The notes: generated by a model from the sequence alone, not told the origin. Counted from the first letter of the stretch, positions 53,861 through 64,000 are shown. The stretch: 64,000 nucleotides of DNA from Epithemia pelagica (GCA_946965045.2 OX337229.1:2480001-2544000), one strand, 5' to 3'. Numbers and translations are program-made.

Positions 53861-55024
53861 ATGAGCGCGTTCCACGAAACGCTCACTGTCACAGATGATG
53901 GCCTTTCGGCAGGTTCCTCCTCATCATCCGCAAGAAGTCTTCACTCAGCCTCCACCAAACAGATCTTGCTCCCTCTTGTATCCCTTGTCCTGGACCGTGG
54001 TGGTCCTGCAACAGTAAACGAGTATTCCCCTGGTAGTGGACGCATTCCCCTGCCGATGGAAGTCACCATGGCCAAAGAAGGTCAGTAGTACTTTCATCAT
54101 CCGTGTCAGTGTGTCACTCACGTTCAGTTTGTGAGTCGAGTCTCACCAAAGATTAAATCAACTCACACATGGCATTTTCCAGGAGCTGATTCCGACCAAG
54201 TACTCTTGCTGCAAAAAAAGCTTGCCGCCATGGAAGAAGAAAAGAATTATTGGAAGCACATGTATTTCTTGATGGAAAAAGACTTGCGCGGTAAAATTAA
54301 GGAAGTAAACTTGAAGATGCGCAAAGACATTGAGGAAGTCCAAGTAAAATTGTCTGGAAAGGAGACGGAGTTGTTGCATCTGAAAGCAGCCTTGATGGCT
54401 AAAGGAAACGCATCGCGAAAGACGGCACCCTTCATGTCTACACCTTTAACATCACTGCAAGGGAAACTCGACGAGGTCAATAGAGTTGGTTCTGTTGCCG
54501 ATTCTGACTCCACTGGGATTCAGCTTTCATGTCAATCTGATAATGCAACTGCTGAAGCGCAAAAGGAAATGAATAGCACCTACGTCGATGTCAACAACTG
54601 GATAATTGATACGGTCGCCAGTAGCTCAGAAATGGAAAGCAACGGGATCCTCCGCTCAGGCTTGCTCTATTGCCTCCAAGCTCATGGGACCAACCGACCT
54701 GCAGTTCTCAGCCTCGCAGAAACAAGCGAACGCGGAAAGGGATGCTTCATGAATCAAACGAATGATGATCATCCCTTTCCGCGTTCGTTTGTTTCTGCGA
54801 ACGCGGAAAGGGATGATCGTCATTCGTTTGATAAAAAGCCTTCACGAAGCGACAGTGAAGAGAGTGACGTTTCCAGTAGTAATGGAAACGATTCCTATGG
54901 AATACGCATGGAGTTCTGTGTGAACAGCACTGACACTATTGTTCCATGTCTAGCCATGAACGAAAGAGACCAATTGTGGCACCTTCCACATCCATCTTCA
55001 GCAAATCAATCGGTAAACTTCTAG
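53861..55024 (+). CDS. coiled-coil protein, tandem copy 1
   Basis: Two exons (53861-54080, 54183-55024) with a 102-nt phase-1 intron; 353 aa. Exon 1 gives a Ser-rich N-terminus (LTVTDDGLSAGSSSSSARSL) and RIPLPMEVTMAKEG. Exon 2 opens with a long coiled coil (QVLLLQKKLAAMEEEKNYWK ... KIKEVNLKMRKDIEEVQVKL), then Ser/Thr-rich sequence and a C-terminus with FCVNSTDTIVPCLAMNERDQ. No known domain; function unknown. A 28-bp inverted duplication at 54717-54797 lies within the coding sequence and keeps the frame. Copy 2 lies 2.2 kb downstream. The splice is supported by both copies sharing exon sequence and GT-AG sites. Confidence 0.65.
54717..54797. repeat. 28-bp inverted repeat inside coiled-coil gene
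   Basis: 54717-54744 and 54770-54797 are inverted copies with one mismatch, separated by 25 nt; part of the same motif (GCGAACGCGGAAAGGGATGA) follows once more in direct orientation. Copy 2 of the gene has this motif only once, so it is a local snap-back duplication. Confidence 0.85.
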
Positions 55025-56067
55025 CTAGATACTAGATGAGGTCGATCCTGGGGCAAGGATGGAATTGCTTGTATCGTCTCTCATTGCCCTTGGAAGAACC
55101 TTGTGCGGCGGTGATTGATCCATCCCCACGATCTTTTTGAACCATTTTTTACGCCACTCGATTAAACAAACATGGTTCGATTCCGTGGGGACAATAGAGT
55201 GATGGGGTGTCAAGTGTGAAGGCCAAGGAAATGGCATTACATAAAAAGGGGAGATCTAATAACCTGCCGCACGCACCCCACAGAGTGACGCCGAGCTTGC
55301 TAGCTGCTAGAGACGAATTGAGTCTTAGGGCATCATGAGAGGAGCAAAAGACAGTTTCGATCTGATCCGAGCTCTCTTTACAGCCCGAATCGAGACTTGT
55401 GACGATGTGATTGTCTGCTATCGAAACAAAAAGGTAAAACTGTCTGTGCTTTTGTGGGGCTGCGCTTCTCGCTTCCCAGAAAGAACTATACATAACGAGA
55501 GAAAGATAAAGGTGAACCGTAGAGATACGCAGCCAATACATGAGAATCTGGAACAATGCAGCAAAGATTTGTAGTCATCCATCGTCCTGATACAACGATC
55601 AATTTTCCAAATCTACCTACTCTACCTTGTTCTGTTTGCTTGTGATTGGTGCAGCCATTCCGAGGGACATTTCCATCAGCGTGCCACCCGATTGTTGAGT
55701 CCCGGACTCTCTGGAGTCAACTTTAGGATATCTACGAATCAAGTAGGCTCTCCAATCCCCAGCGGGGTGGTTTCGAGGTTGTAGTTTCTGTGAGCCAGAT
55801 TACACCCAATAAGCCACCCCCGCTGGGGGCGGTAAGCTCGCACTTTCAATCCTTCACACCCCATCTGTTTCATCCCATATAGATTACGAAAGGCAATATT
55901 CTTATCCTTGTCTATTACGGAATTCCGTGGCACCGGGACTTTGGTGTGACCGTACCAAGTGCTTGGTTGCGATGGTGCTGGATCATCACTTGTGGTTCCT
56001 GCTTCATCCTCTTGCAGCATAATATCATTCATTCGTTAGTACCAGCGCGAGCCAACAACCCTGTATC
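55025..56067. other. spacer between tandem coiled-coil genes
   Basis: The first ~220 bp (to ~55235) match the 3' flank of copy 2 (57246-57450), and the last ~150 bp match the 5' flank of copy 1. The middle is unique and has no supported gene. CCCCAGCGGGG at ~55757 and CCCCGCTGGGG at ~55818 are inverted copies of each other. Confidence 0.6.
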
Positions 56068-57048
56068 ATGAGCGCGTTCAACGAAACGCTCACTGTCACA
56101 GATGATGGCCTTTCGGTAGGTTCCTCATCATCATCCGCAAGTCTTCACTCAGCCTCCACCGAACAGATCTTGCTCCCTCTTGTATCCCTTGTCCTGGACA
56201 GTGGTGGTCCTACAACAGTAAACGAGTATTCCTCTGGTAGTGGACGCATTCCCCTGCCGGTGGAAATCAACATGGCCAAAGAAGGTCAGTACTTTCATCA
56301 TCCGTGTCAGTGTTTCACTCACGTCCAGTTTGTGATTTGAGTCTCACCAAAGATTGAATCAACTCACACATGGCTTTCTTCAGGAGCTGATTCCGACCAA
56401 GTACTCTTGCTGCAAGAAAAGCTAGCAGCCATGGAAGAAGAAAAGAATTATTGGAAGCACAGCTATTTCTTGATGGAAGAAGAATCGCGCGATAAAATCA
56501 AGGAAGTGAACCTGAAGATGCGCAAAGAGATTGAGGAAGTGAACCTGAAGATGCGCAAAGAGATTGAGGAAGTGAACCTGAAGATGCGCAAAGAGATTGA
56601 GGAAGTGCAAGAAAAATTGACTGCAAAGGAGGGAGAGTTGTTGCATCTGAAAGCAGCCTTGATGGCTAAAGGAGACGCATCGCGAAAGACGGCACCCTTC
56701 ATGTCTACACCTTTCGCATCGCTGCAAGGGAAACTCGACGAGGTCAATGGAGGTAGTTCTGTTTCCGGTTCTGACTCCACTGGGAATCTGCTTTCATGTC
56801 AATCTGGTGTTGCAACAGCTGAAGCGCAAAAGGAAATGAATAGAACCTACGACGAAATGAAAAACTGGATAGGTGATACGGTCGCCACTAGCTCCGTAAT
56901 GGAAAGCAACGGGTTGCTTCAACCTATCAGAAAGGGCGTTGAGGTTTTGTCTATTACCTCAAAGCTCCTGGTACCAACCGACCTGCCCTCCCCAGCCCCG
57001 CAGAAACAAGCGAATGCGGAAAAGGATGATCGTAACTCGTGTGATTAA
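56068..57048 (+). CDS. coiled-coil protein, tandem copy 2 (C-terminally shortened)
   Basis: Two exons (56068-56284, 56384-57048) with a 99-nt intron at the same phase-1 position as copy 1; 293 aa. Exon 1 matches copy 1 almost residue for residue. The coiled coil carries an 11-residue unit (EVNLKMRKEIE) three times in tandem, from a 33-bp minisatellite at ~56505-56605; copy 1 has one unit. Relative to copy 1 an AAA codon is TAA here, ending the protein early, and the following DNA still resembles copy 1 but with a later frameshift. The conserved FCVNSTDTIVPCLA tail is therefore not made in this copy. Function unknown. Confidence 0.62.
56505..56608 (+). repeat. 33-bp coding minisatellite (3 units)
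   Basis: GAAGTGAACCTGAAGATGCG followed by CAAAGAGATTGAG, repeated three times in frame, adding whole coiled-coil heptad-like segments. Confidence 0.9.
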
Positions 57049-57704
57049 AAGCATCCACGAAGTCAAGCGAGTGAGGTTTCCAATAGTAATGGAAACTATT
57101 CTTATGGAAGTACGCATGGAGTTCTGTGTGAACAGCACTGACACTATTGTTCCATGTCTAGCCATAAACTAAAGAGACCAATTGTGGCACCTTCCACAGC
57201 CATCTTCAGCAAATCAATCTGTAAACTACTAGATACTAGGTAGGTAGATGAGGTCGATCCTGTGGCAAGGATTGAATTGCTTGTATCGTCACTCATTGCC
57301 CTTGGTTGGAAGAACCTTGTGCGGCGGTGGTTGATCCATCCACACGATCTTTTTGAATCATTTTTGCGCCACTCGATTAATACAACAGACATGGTTCGAT
57401 TCCGTCGGGACAATAGAGTGATGGGGTGTCCAAGGCCAAGGAAATGGCATCTTACATAGTACAGAGACATAGGTCTATGATCTATTATGGTCTATATCTG
57501 TATGTGCGACTGCTGCACACTTTGCTAGTATCTTTCGGGGGAATCCAAGATCTTGTTGCCGGCCTTGGGTTGTTGTTGTTCAACGGTTGACATTCAAGAC
57601 TGTGGGATTGGGGCAGTCTTCTCGGTCTCTGCGAGATTGAAACCACCACAACAACAAACACGAGGAGGGGCGACGACGACAAGCATAGCAATCGCATTCA
57701 CATC
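57049..57704. other. 3' flank of coiled-coil copy 2 and 5' flank of threonine synthase
   Basis: 57049-57450 is the degraded former C-terminal coding region and duplicated 3' flank of the coiled-coil gene. The remaining ~250 bp should hold the threonine synthase promoter and leader; no motif stands out. Confidence 0.55.
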
Positions 57705-60700
57705 ATGAAGTATCGTTCGACACGGAGTGATGATTCCTCGTTGGTCTCCTTTCAAGAAGCCATTGGTCAAGGCTACGCCCGTTCCGATGGAGGCTTGTTT
57801 GTTCCAGCCGAATTACCCCAGATATCTCCCTATATTTTGCAACTTTGGTCTCGATTGGATTTTCCTCATTTGACCGTTTCCATTTTACGACTCTTTATTG
57901 ACGAAACGGAAATTCCCAATGCCGATTTGCATGCCTTGATTTGTGACTATGCCCTTGATCCAGCCTCGTGGAATATCCACCAAGACCAACAGCCAAGCCA
58001 TGGCAGCACCACTACCAACAACAACAACAACACTACGACAGCATCGTCCTCGTCGTCCCACATTCCGGTGCGGTGGGTGGGGACACCCAGTCAGCGCTTG
58101 TATCTGGCCGAATTGTTTCAAGGACCGACGCATTGTTTCAAGGATTTGGGCATGCGATTTTTGGTCGCCTGTTTGACCTATTTTGCCGCTCGCCACGATC
58201 ATACCGTCTTGTTGGTGGCCTCCACCACGGGCGATACCGGACCGGCGGCCGTCCAAGCCGTGGCCGATGTGGCCTCGAGTCATTGTACCGCCTTTCAACG
58301 TTCCTCCCCTACCAAGGCTCGAAGGACCAATCCTCGCTTGTCACCCTCGTCTCGCGCCCCACCTCCCGGGTTGGTGGTCCATTATCCCGTGGGTCGTATT
58401 ACACCCTTTCAACAAGCGCAATTGTTGCAACAGTCGGTCGAATCCAATGTCCGCATTGTGGCCTATCCAGGAGGAGGGGACGATATGGATGCACCCATTC
58501 AAGAAATTTTGCAAGAATCCAATTCCAACTCCACGTCTACGACCATTGTCACGGGTGTGAATTCCTACAACATTGGTCGTCCCTTGATGCAATTGGTCCA
58601 CTATGTCTGGACCTATTTGCGCATTGTGGAAGAACAACAACAACCACAACAAGCATCGAATGGCAATTCCTCCTCCTTGTGGTTTCCCACGGTCGATTTT
58701 GTGGTTCCGACGGGTGCCATGGGCAATTTGGTGGGTGGATACATGGCCAAACAAATGGGAGTGCCCATTGGACGATTGGTATGTGGATGCAATATCAATG
58801 ACGTGGCGCATCGCATTCTTTCCACGGGAGACTTTCCACCCCGTGCTCCGACCATGCACACAACCCTAAGTGAAGCCATGAATGTTCAAGGCATTCCCTA
58901 CAATATGGAACGAATCTTGTTTTATCTCACACGAGGACACAACACCCAACTCCTCCAAGACTTTGTTCAAGCCACCACCACCACCAAGACCAATCCATCC
59001 TCCTCCTCCGCGTCGTCGCCACTCTTTTCCTTACAAGCCTACCCGGACGTCATGGCTCGATTGCAAACCGACTTTGGCAGTGCTCGAATTACCGATGCGC
59101 AAGTCTGTGAAACGATTCAATGGTGTCATGGCAATTTCCATCATTTAGTGGATCCCCATACGGCCGTCGGTGTGTGTGCCGCCTTGACGTGTGGCTATCC
59201 ACAACGTTCCACGGCTCCGGCCGTCGTCTTGGCCACGGCGCGGCCGTGCAAATTTCAAACGGCCATGGAACAAGCCGTGGGCACGGACGTTTGGCAGCAC
59301 CATGTTCAGTCTCTGGACTGTCCGGAATCGGCCCAAACCTTGATTTCCAATTTGGAACAAGATGCGGCAGCCCAACAACACAAGGATCCAGCGACGGTGG
59401 CGGCCGAGGGAGGTGCCATTGTCTATCCCTCCGATCCCACAATGTCCTTGTCCGAACTCCAACAGGTGTGGAAACAACGAACCGTTGCATTGTTGACCGA
59501 ACTCAATCACGGCAGTTCCCCCACTGTTATTGGTGCTGCTGGTGGGCCCAGTAGTACTAAAATGGCAACCATGCCGCCGCCCTCGACCGAATTTTCCGTC
59601 CTTTCTTCTATGGAAGACCCCTTTGCTTCTGCTTCCAGTGCCGACTTTTCCACGTCAGAATTTTCCACCACCACCGAATCCGTCGTCTCGGCTGTGGCTC
59701 AAACAGCAGCCGCCACTGCCCTCCAGCAGCAGCAACAACAACAACAAGCACAACAACCGTCCACCGCAGTGCCTCGCGTGTCTCCTATTGTCGTGGAAGA
59801 AGCAGAAGACGAAGACGAAGAACCGCCAGTGCCACCTCCAAGCACTGCTACTAGTAGTAGTACTCCTCAACAACAACAACCCAGCAAACCAAAACAACCC
59901 TTTTCGTCGCTCATGAAAATGGCATTGCCCCCCGAAGCCAAACAACAACAACAAGTCTCGATGAACAACAACAACAACAACATGAGTGACCTTCCGGAAC
60001 CACGCACCTTACTCGACACGGAAGGACGATCCTTGGTTTCGCCCTCCATGAATAGTGTGGGTGCCACCTCGCAACACTCTGGTGTGGGAGGAGCAGCAGC
60101 AGCAGCTTCACCCACAATGATGATGATGGGAGCATCTCCCACCAATCTTGACGTCAACACCACGACAACGGGCCTTGGTCCCGCACGATCCTCCATGGCA
60201 TCTCCCATGGAACTGCCAGCCGCTGGTTCCATGGAGTTGCCACCACCCAGTGAGTTGCCACCACCCTCGAGCGACCATCTTTCACTAACGTCCTTTTCCA
60301 CCATGCCGCCACCAGTGACCATGGCAACGTCGTCGACGACGAGTGCGGAGATTCCGGCACCCACTGCGTTTGGAACGACGGAAGTGACTCGTACCGTCAC
60401 AACTGCCAGTGATATAACCTCGTCCTCGAGCATGCAACCTCCTCCTCTTACCACTGTCACCTCGTCAGAGATGCCAGCACCCAGTTCCTTTGCTGCCATG
60501 ACACAGACGGCCACGGCGTCGACCGAGTTTTCCTCCTCCACGAATACGGCTGCTGCTGTTGCTCCTCCTGTCCCGCCTGCCATGTCCCCCACCACCACGT
60601 CGTGGTCCCTTCCGGCACCCTCGGAATTGCCGGAAACCAACACGACTAGTATGACGACTACTACAATGGACCCGACACCCTTTTCCGCAACAACAAGTGG

Positions 60701-61217
60701 GATGAGTATTCCATCGGCTGCTCCAGTCATGACCATGGCACCACCCTCCGCTCAGCCGTCACTCGACGCCATGTCGCTTCCGGCACCAGGAGACTTGCCG
60801 GCGCCCGATTCCTTTGTCTCCTCGTCGTCTTTTGGTGGTGACACTGGTGTTGGTGGTAGTAGTAGCAGTGCGGCATGGGCGGTGCCTTCCTCGTCTTCCA
60901 TGGATCCCATGATGAGTGCTCCCACCACCACCGCCAATGATGATGGTCTGATGGGTACACCTGAAAATCGGCAACCCAATCCCAAACGCAGCGAATTTTC
61001 CTCTCTCATGAAAATGGCCATGCAACCCAGTCTGTCCCAACCCGATGCCACGGCCGGTTTGGTCGCGGCGGCTGCGGTTCCCCCCTCTCCCCTGGCTGGT
61101 ACAAGTATTCCAGAAGGAGGAGGAGGTGCCCCCACAGAACCAGTTGTGGGCTCATTGGAATTGGGGAGTGCGCCCGAAGATCCAGTCTTTCATGTCATGG
61201 ACAATCCCAATGAATAA
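57705..61217 (+). CDS. threonine synthase (fungal/bacterial ThrC type) with ~560-aa disordered C-terminal extension
   Basis: A PLP enzyme converting O-phosphohomoserine to threonine. 1,170 aa in one exon. Residues 1-100 match the threonine synthase N-terminal domain (MKYRSTR, AIGQGYARSDGGLFVPAEL). A Asn/Thr/Ser insert follows, then GPTHCFKDLGMRF with the Schiff-base lysine (~aa 146), VASTTGDTGPAAVQAV (~170), a second Ser/Pro insert, VVPTGAMGNLVGGYMAKQMG (~345) and DPHTAVG (~482). Catalytic homology ends near aa 600; the family is usually 430-520 aa. The rest is Ser/Thr/Pro/Gln-rich, with repeated ELPAPS/ELPPPS motifs and the segment FSSLMKMA twice (~aa 732 and ~1096). A threonine synthase-like (THNSL) assignment is an alternative. 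No plastid leader is visible. Confidence 0.8.
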   Translation: MKYRSTRSDDSSLVSFQEAIGQGYARSDGGLFVPAELPQISPYILQLWSRLDFPHLTVSILRLFIDETEIPNADLHALICDYALDPASWNIHQDQQPSHGSTTTNNNNNTTTASSSSSHIPVRWVGTPSQRLYLAELFQGPTHCFKDLGMRFLVACLTYFAARHDHTVLLVASTTGDTGPAAVQAVADVASSHCTAFQRSSPTKARRTNPRLSPSSRAPPPGLVVHYPVGRITPFQQAQLLQQSVESNVRIVAYPGGGDDMDAPIQEILQESNSNSTSTTIVTGVNSYNIGRPLMQLVHYVWTYLRIVEEQQQPQQASNGNSSSLWFPTVDFVVPTGAMGNLVGGYMAKQMGVPIGRLVCGCNINDVAHRILSTGDFPPRAPTMHTTLSEAMNVQGIPYNMERILFYLTRGHNTQLLQDFVQATTTTKTNPSSSSASSPLFSLQAYPDVMARLQTDFGSARITDAQVCETIQWCHGNFHHLVDPHTAVGVCAALTCGYPQRSTAPAVVLATARPCKFQTAMEQAVGTDVWQHHVQSLDCPESAQTLISNLEQDAAAQQHKDPATVAAEGGAIVYPSDPTMSLSELQQVWKQRTVALLTELNHGSSPTVIGAAGGPSSTKMATMPPPSTEFSVLSSMEDPFASASSADFSTSEFSTTTESVVSAVAQTAAATALQQQQQQQQAQQPSTAVPRVSPIVVEEAEDEDEEPPVPPPSTATSSSTPQQQQPSKPKQPFSSLMKMALPPEAKQQQQVSMNNNNNNMSDLPEPRTLLDTEGRSLVSPSMNSVGATSQHSGVGGAAAAASPTMMMMGASPTNLDVNTTTTGLGPARSSMASPMELPAAGSMELPPPSELPPPSSDHLSLTSFSTMPPPVTMATSSTTSAEIPAPTAFGTTEVTRTVTTASDITSSSSMQPPPLTTVTSSEMPAPSSFAAMTQTATASTEFSSSTNTAAAVAPPVPPAMSPTTTSWSLPAPSELPETNTTSMTTTTMDPTPFSATTSGMSIPSAAPVMTMAPPSAQPSLDAMSLPAPGDLPAPDSFVSSSSFGGDTGVGGSSSSAAWAVPSSSSMDPMMSAPTTTANDDGLMGTPENRQPNPKRSEFSSLMKMAMQPSLSQPDATAGLVAAAAVPPSPLAGTSIPEGGGGAPTEPVVGSLELGSAPEDPVFHVMDNPNE

Positions 61218-61748
61218 TGGTCTGGTGTATGTAGTAGTAGTAGAAGAAGAGACAAGAAGAAGTAGAAACGTTAAATCCATGTTTATTTGTGTTCATAGGG
61301 CATTCTTGTTCCACCTCTTCACGAAATGGAAGTACTGCTATCCAATAACACTGTGTGAAGTGCAAAAGGATCTTAGGAAGAGCGTTCAAACAACAGTTTT
61401 CTGCAGAATCGGGTCAGTCGCGGATGGAAGGCCCTGCTTCCGGCGAATGATGAGGAAATGGATGGATGCGTCGTCTGTCCTCCCATGTCTCGTGGAGTTG
61501 CGACTCGTAGGAATCAGAAGCCTCACAACAACGGAGAGACAGCAGTCTTCAGATGATGCGACAATTCAGACAACAGTCTTCAGATGATGCGACAATGCAA
61601 ACGAAACGTGTTTGGTATCTTTTTGGGTTTCATCGCAAGAGTTGCCTGAACTCAATCGCGCAACTAGACAGAATCATACCATGCACCCACTGTTGCCACA
61701 ATTTTTCTGACATCATCTTGTCACAGGTTTTGATCAACAGAGGAGAAA
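61218..61748. other. intergenic, no supported gene
   Basis: About 530 bp. A 26-bp direct repeat (CAGTCTTCAGATGATGCGAC core) occurs at ~61540 and ~61566. Otherwise short ORFs only. Confidence 0.5.
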
Positions 61749-62855
61749 ATGATGGTGGCCTTGCCAACGACCGAAGCTTTCTCGATTGGTTCACAGGTCC
61801 TGGAGCATCTTCTTCGGCGCTTTGGTCTATGGAAGACGCTGCGGGCTCGACGTGTGGTCAAGAGGTTTATTCGGTGCAAAAGGAAGAAAAACAAGAATCT
61901 TGTGATACGATCGGTACCACCGCCACAAGCCTGGATTGATAAAGCGATTTACAATCCAGTGCGTACGAGGTTGTGGTGGACTGCAACTGACCGTGCCCTC
62001 TTTTGGAACAGTTTACAGAATGATATATTTCGCATTCTTCGACATGGAACTGTACATGCACGAAGTGCGGTTTTATTCGTCATTCATATCAGCTGCCTCT
62101 TTCCGGAAGTTCCAGGTCCCGTTCTAGAAGCTGTTATAAGAGAATGCATCCGTCATATCGCCACATTTCCCATTGCCGATAACACTGTTTCTGAAACAAC
62201 TCAGAATGAAGGAAATAACTATGACAACAATGACCAAGAGTTCTCTCCATTTGAAGATGGCAGTCACCATATCACAGTTGTTGCTCGAAACAAGGGCCCG
62301 ACGTATGATGTGCTTGATATTACTTCTAGTACCCGAGGCAGCACACTTACGACCGACACGAACGAGGCTATCGAAGTACACAACATGGTGGATGGCATTG
62401 TGAGCAAAACTCTCATGCCAGAAGATGTAATTGCCGTGAGTTCCGTTCTACTGTGCGTGGCACAAGCGGTACGTCGAAAAGAATGGATGCCGGATGAACA
62501 TATTTCGAGATCCCTGTGTTTGGCTCCCGAAATATTGGCCGACCTGGATGTACGCAATGCCGTCTTTTTGACAGAGGCAGGATTGCCCCTGAATGCCGGA
62601 CTGGCCATTTTGGAAGCCGAGGGCCTGGTGGAGACCACTGTGGAACAGCGAGGTGTGTTTCGAAGCAAGACCGTTGTCCAGTTCGTTGCATCCAAACGAG
62701 ACATTGGGGTCGAGATTGAACATGGACCTGCCAGTGGCGTTAGCAACAAAATTCTTGGAGGTAGTACGGCACGCATGAATTACGGACGACGAATTGTAAG
62801 CTTGGACAGGACTCGAAATCGACGTGAACTGAACACAAAGATTCGATTGGCCTAG
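61749..62855 (+). CDS. hypothetical protein, unrecognised
   Basis: A 368-aa single-exon ORF from an ATG. The N-terminus is basic (LRARRVVKRFIRCKRKKNKN), possibly a nuclear signal. A hydrophobic helix follows (ARSAVLFVIHISCLFPEVPG, ~aa 105-120). After an acidic, low-complexity stretch (~aa 150-175) comes a helical region (PEDVIAVSSVLLCVAQAVRR, ILADLDVRNAVFLTEAGLPL, GLAILEAEGLVETT) that looks like a folded domain. Basic C-terminus. I do not recognise the family; the long open frame and mixed composition make it a plausible gene. Confidence 0.6.
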   Translation: MMVALPTTEAFSIGSQVLEHLLRRFGLWKTLRARRVVKRFIRCKRKKNKNLVIRSVPPPQAWIDKAIYNPVRTRLWWTATDRALFWNSLQNDIFRILRHGTVHARSAVLFVIHISCLFPEVPGPVLEAVIRECIRHIATFPIADNTVSETTQNEGNNYDNNDQEFSPFEDGSHHITVVARNKGPTYDVLDITSSTRGSTLTTDTNEAIEVHNMVDGIVSKTLMPEDVIAVSSVLLCVAQAVRRKEWMPDEHISRSLCLAPEILADLDVRNAVFLTEAGLPLNAGLAILEAEGLVETTVEQRGVFRSKTVVQFVASKRDIGVEIEHGPASGVSNKILGGSTARMNYGRRIVSLDRTRNRRELNTKIRLA

Positions 62856-63141
62856 ACATGCACGGTAGACTTGAAGAAACTGTTTTAAATGTTAGTAAGA
62901 GTGTAAAGCTTACTTGTTGATGAATCTTCCAATAAACGTAGGTCATAGTTTTAACTTCATACAAGGTGATTGATGAAGAGGGTAGAGAAACTTTATGTTA
63001 GGCGATCGGCGCCGTTGTTTGTCGCAGGTCTGCACGAAACAGTTTTCCTTGCTATCATTTCCTACTTGGTGCAAATTTATCTGTGCACTTGAAATTGGTA
63101 TGACAGTTCTTGTGGAATAAGTTTTCGATTGTTGCCGTTTA

Positions 63142-63984
63142 TTACCGTTCATGTGTGTAGGTTGCGCTAGGAAATTGACGACACAAGTAATAGATTACAT
63201 TTCGCTCTGGCCGCTTGCATGTTAGAGCGTACTGAAGGGGAAGTTTTCTCTCCACCGATGGAATCGAGATGGTGGAAGTGTCCATTGCTTGAATGGCTTC
63301 ATAGTCAAACGAGGCCTCACATGCAAGGTGAATTGGGAGTTTTCCATCCACACGACTCATGGTTTTGGTCGCCTCGGGACATATCATGGCCCATTTCTCC
63401 GCCACATAGGAGCTCCATCCACCAGGCACAAAGCTGCGTTCACCTAAATCTTTTTCCTTGTACAACCAGAGGCGTAAAAACATGTGCAGTGGGTACTCTG
63501 TGCAATCTGTCGGCAATGGTCGACACACCGAAGTTTCGCAATACTCGATGCACTTGTAAAGCACTCTGGAAATTACAAGACCCTGCGCCGCACACTGATA
63601 CCTTGTCCATTGTTTGCGCAGCAGAATATGGAGAGGATATTCATTGTCGTAGTTGGGTATTCCCCAACCTTGTGGGTACGTTTCAGTTAGGAATTCGATG
63701 AGATCATAGTTTCTGTCCTTACACGCCCTATGTAGAGGGATATTTCCGTTCGCGTCTCGTGCATGAACCGTCATTGGATTGTTTTTGTAGATACGAATCG
63801 TCCTATGAGGACGCCACCTAAAGAAGCTTTCATGATGGAGAGAAAGATCAACTTTGCCCTTGACGGGTTCTAGTGATGAAAATGTGAGAGATTTGAGGTT
63901 CAAGGATACCACAATGCACAATGACCGCACCACGTACCAGGAGAACGCCAGGACATTGTACCGCCTTTCTGAGACGAAGCACAA
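63142..63984 (-). CDS. ankyrin-repeat protein, 5' end uncertain (may extend beyond window)
   Basis: Ankyrin repeats of the loose kind abundant in diatoms: NGNIPLHRACKDRNYDLIEF, NYDNEYPLHILLRKQW, DCTEYPLHMFLRLW, DGKLPIHLACEASFDYEAIQ and ERKLPLQYALTCKRPERNVI. Ankyrin repeats are protein-binding scaffolds; no partner can be named. The frame runs to within 16 bp of the right edge with no ATG there; the first in-frame ATG is MTVHARDANG. The repeats probably start upstream (RTIRIYKNNPMTV fits the end of an earlier repeat), so the true start is likely an upstream exon or beyond the window. Confidence 0.7.
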   Translation of the reverse strand: MCFVSERRYNVLAFSWYVVRSLCIVVSLNLKSLTFSSLEPVKGKVDLSLHHESFFRWRPHRTIRIYKNNPMTVHARDANGNIPLHRACKDRNYDLIEFLTETYPQGWGIPNYDNEYPLHILLRKQWTRYQCAAQGLVISRVLYKCIEYCETSVCRPLPTDCTEYPLHMFLRLWLYKEKDLGERSFVPGGWSSYVAEKWAMICPEATKTMSRVDGKLPIHLACEASFDYEAIQAMDTSTISIPSVERKLPLQYALTCKRPERNVIYYLCRQFPSATYTHER

Positions 63985-64000
63985 TACGAATGGAGCCTCA

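Noticed and set aside
59867-60736. A 289-aa minus-strand ORF
   Set aside because: Val/Gly-rich antisense of the Thr/Ser/Pro-rich tail of threonine synthase; no start context or domain.
1-64000. tRNA and rRNA genes
   Set aside because: None was recognised by eye on either strand; a covariance-model search would be needed to exclude a tRNA with certainty.

Overview
This window reads as nuclear DNA of a diatom, probably a pennate one with a repeat-rich genome. The evidence is: short GT-AG introns of about 60-160 nt; a Ty1/copia retrotransposon of the diatom type; proteins with an ER signal peptide followed by an A-F plastid-targeting motif and a second thylakoid-type signal; and eukaryotic housekeeping genes (kinesin, SAR1, importin beta). 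I cannot name the species from sequence alone.

Layout. 1-4277: a kinesin-7-like gene on the minus strand, running off the left edge. 4278-6505: a protein-kinase-like gene bracketed by a 71-bp direct repeat. 6506-12801: an intact copia-type LTR retrotransposon with apparently identical 299-bp LTRs and a CCCTC target duplication, inserted inside one copy of that direct repeat. 13931-20962: ordinary single genes, namely a PH-domain protein, SAR1 and importin beta (head-to-head), and a SET-domain protein with an N-terminal signal. 21582-31723 and 48675-52922: a tandem array of convergent gene pairs, each a plastid DUF1517 (FLAP1-like) gene facing a bubblegum-type long-chain acyl-CoA synthetase. 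Some copies are intact and others are truncated, chimeric or frameshifted.

31724-48674: a 17-kb insertion splits that array at a point fixed by comparison with the undisturbed copy. It starts with 5'-TC, has a 17-nt inverted repeat (16/17) at its left end and just inside its right end, and has a perfect 5-bp hairpin next to the right end. It carries a Rep-helicase gene with HUH and two-tyrosine motifs and a PIF1-like helicase. I read it as a Helitron of the Helitron2/Helentron structural type. It also carries two divergent unknown genes, a five-run G-quadruplex tract, and about 38 copies of a 176-bp satellite with an 11-unit higher-order repeat. The Rep-helicase reading frame is broken by two in-frame TGA codons, both explicable as CGA to TGA changes.

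53861-57048: a tandem duplication of a small coiled-coil gene. 57705-61217: threonine synthase carrying a long, disordered, Pro/Ser/Thr-rich C-terminal extension. 61749-62855: an unrecognised protein. 63142-63984: an ankyrin-repeat protein at the right edge. All splice sites were read by eye from GT-AG signals, phase and protein continuity; none has transcript support here.
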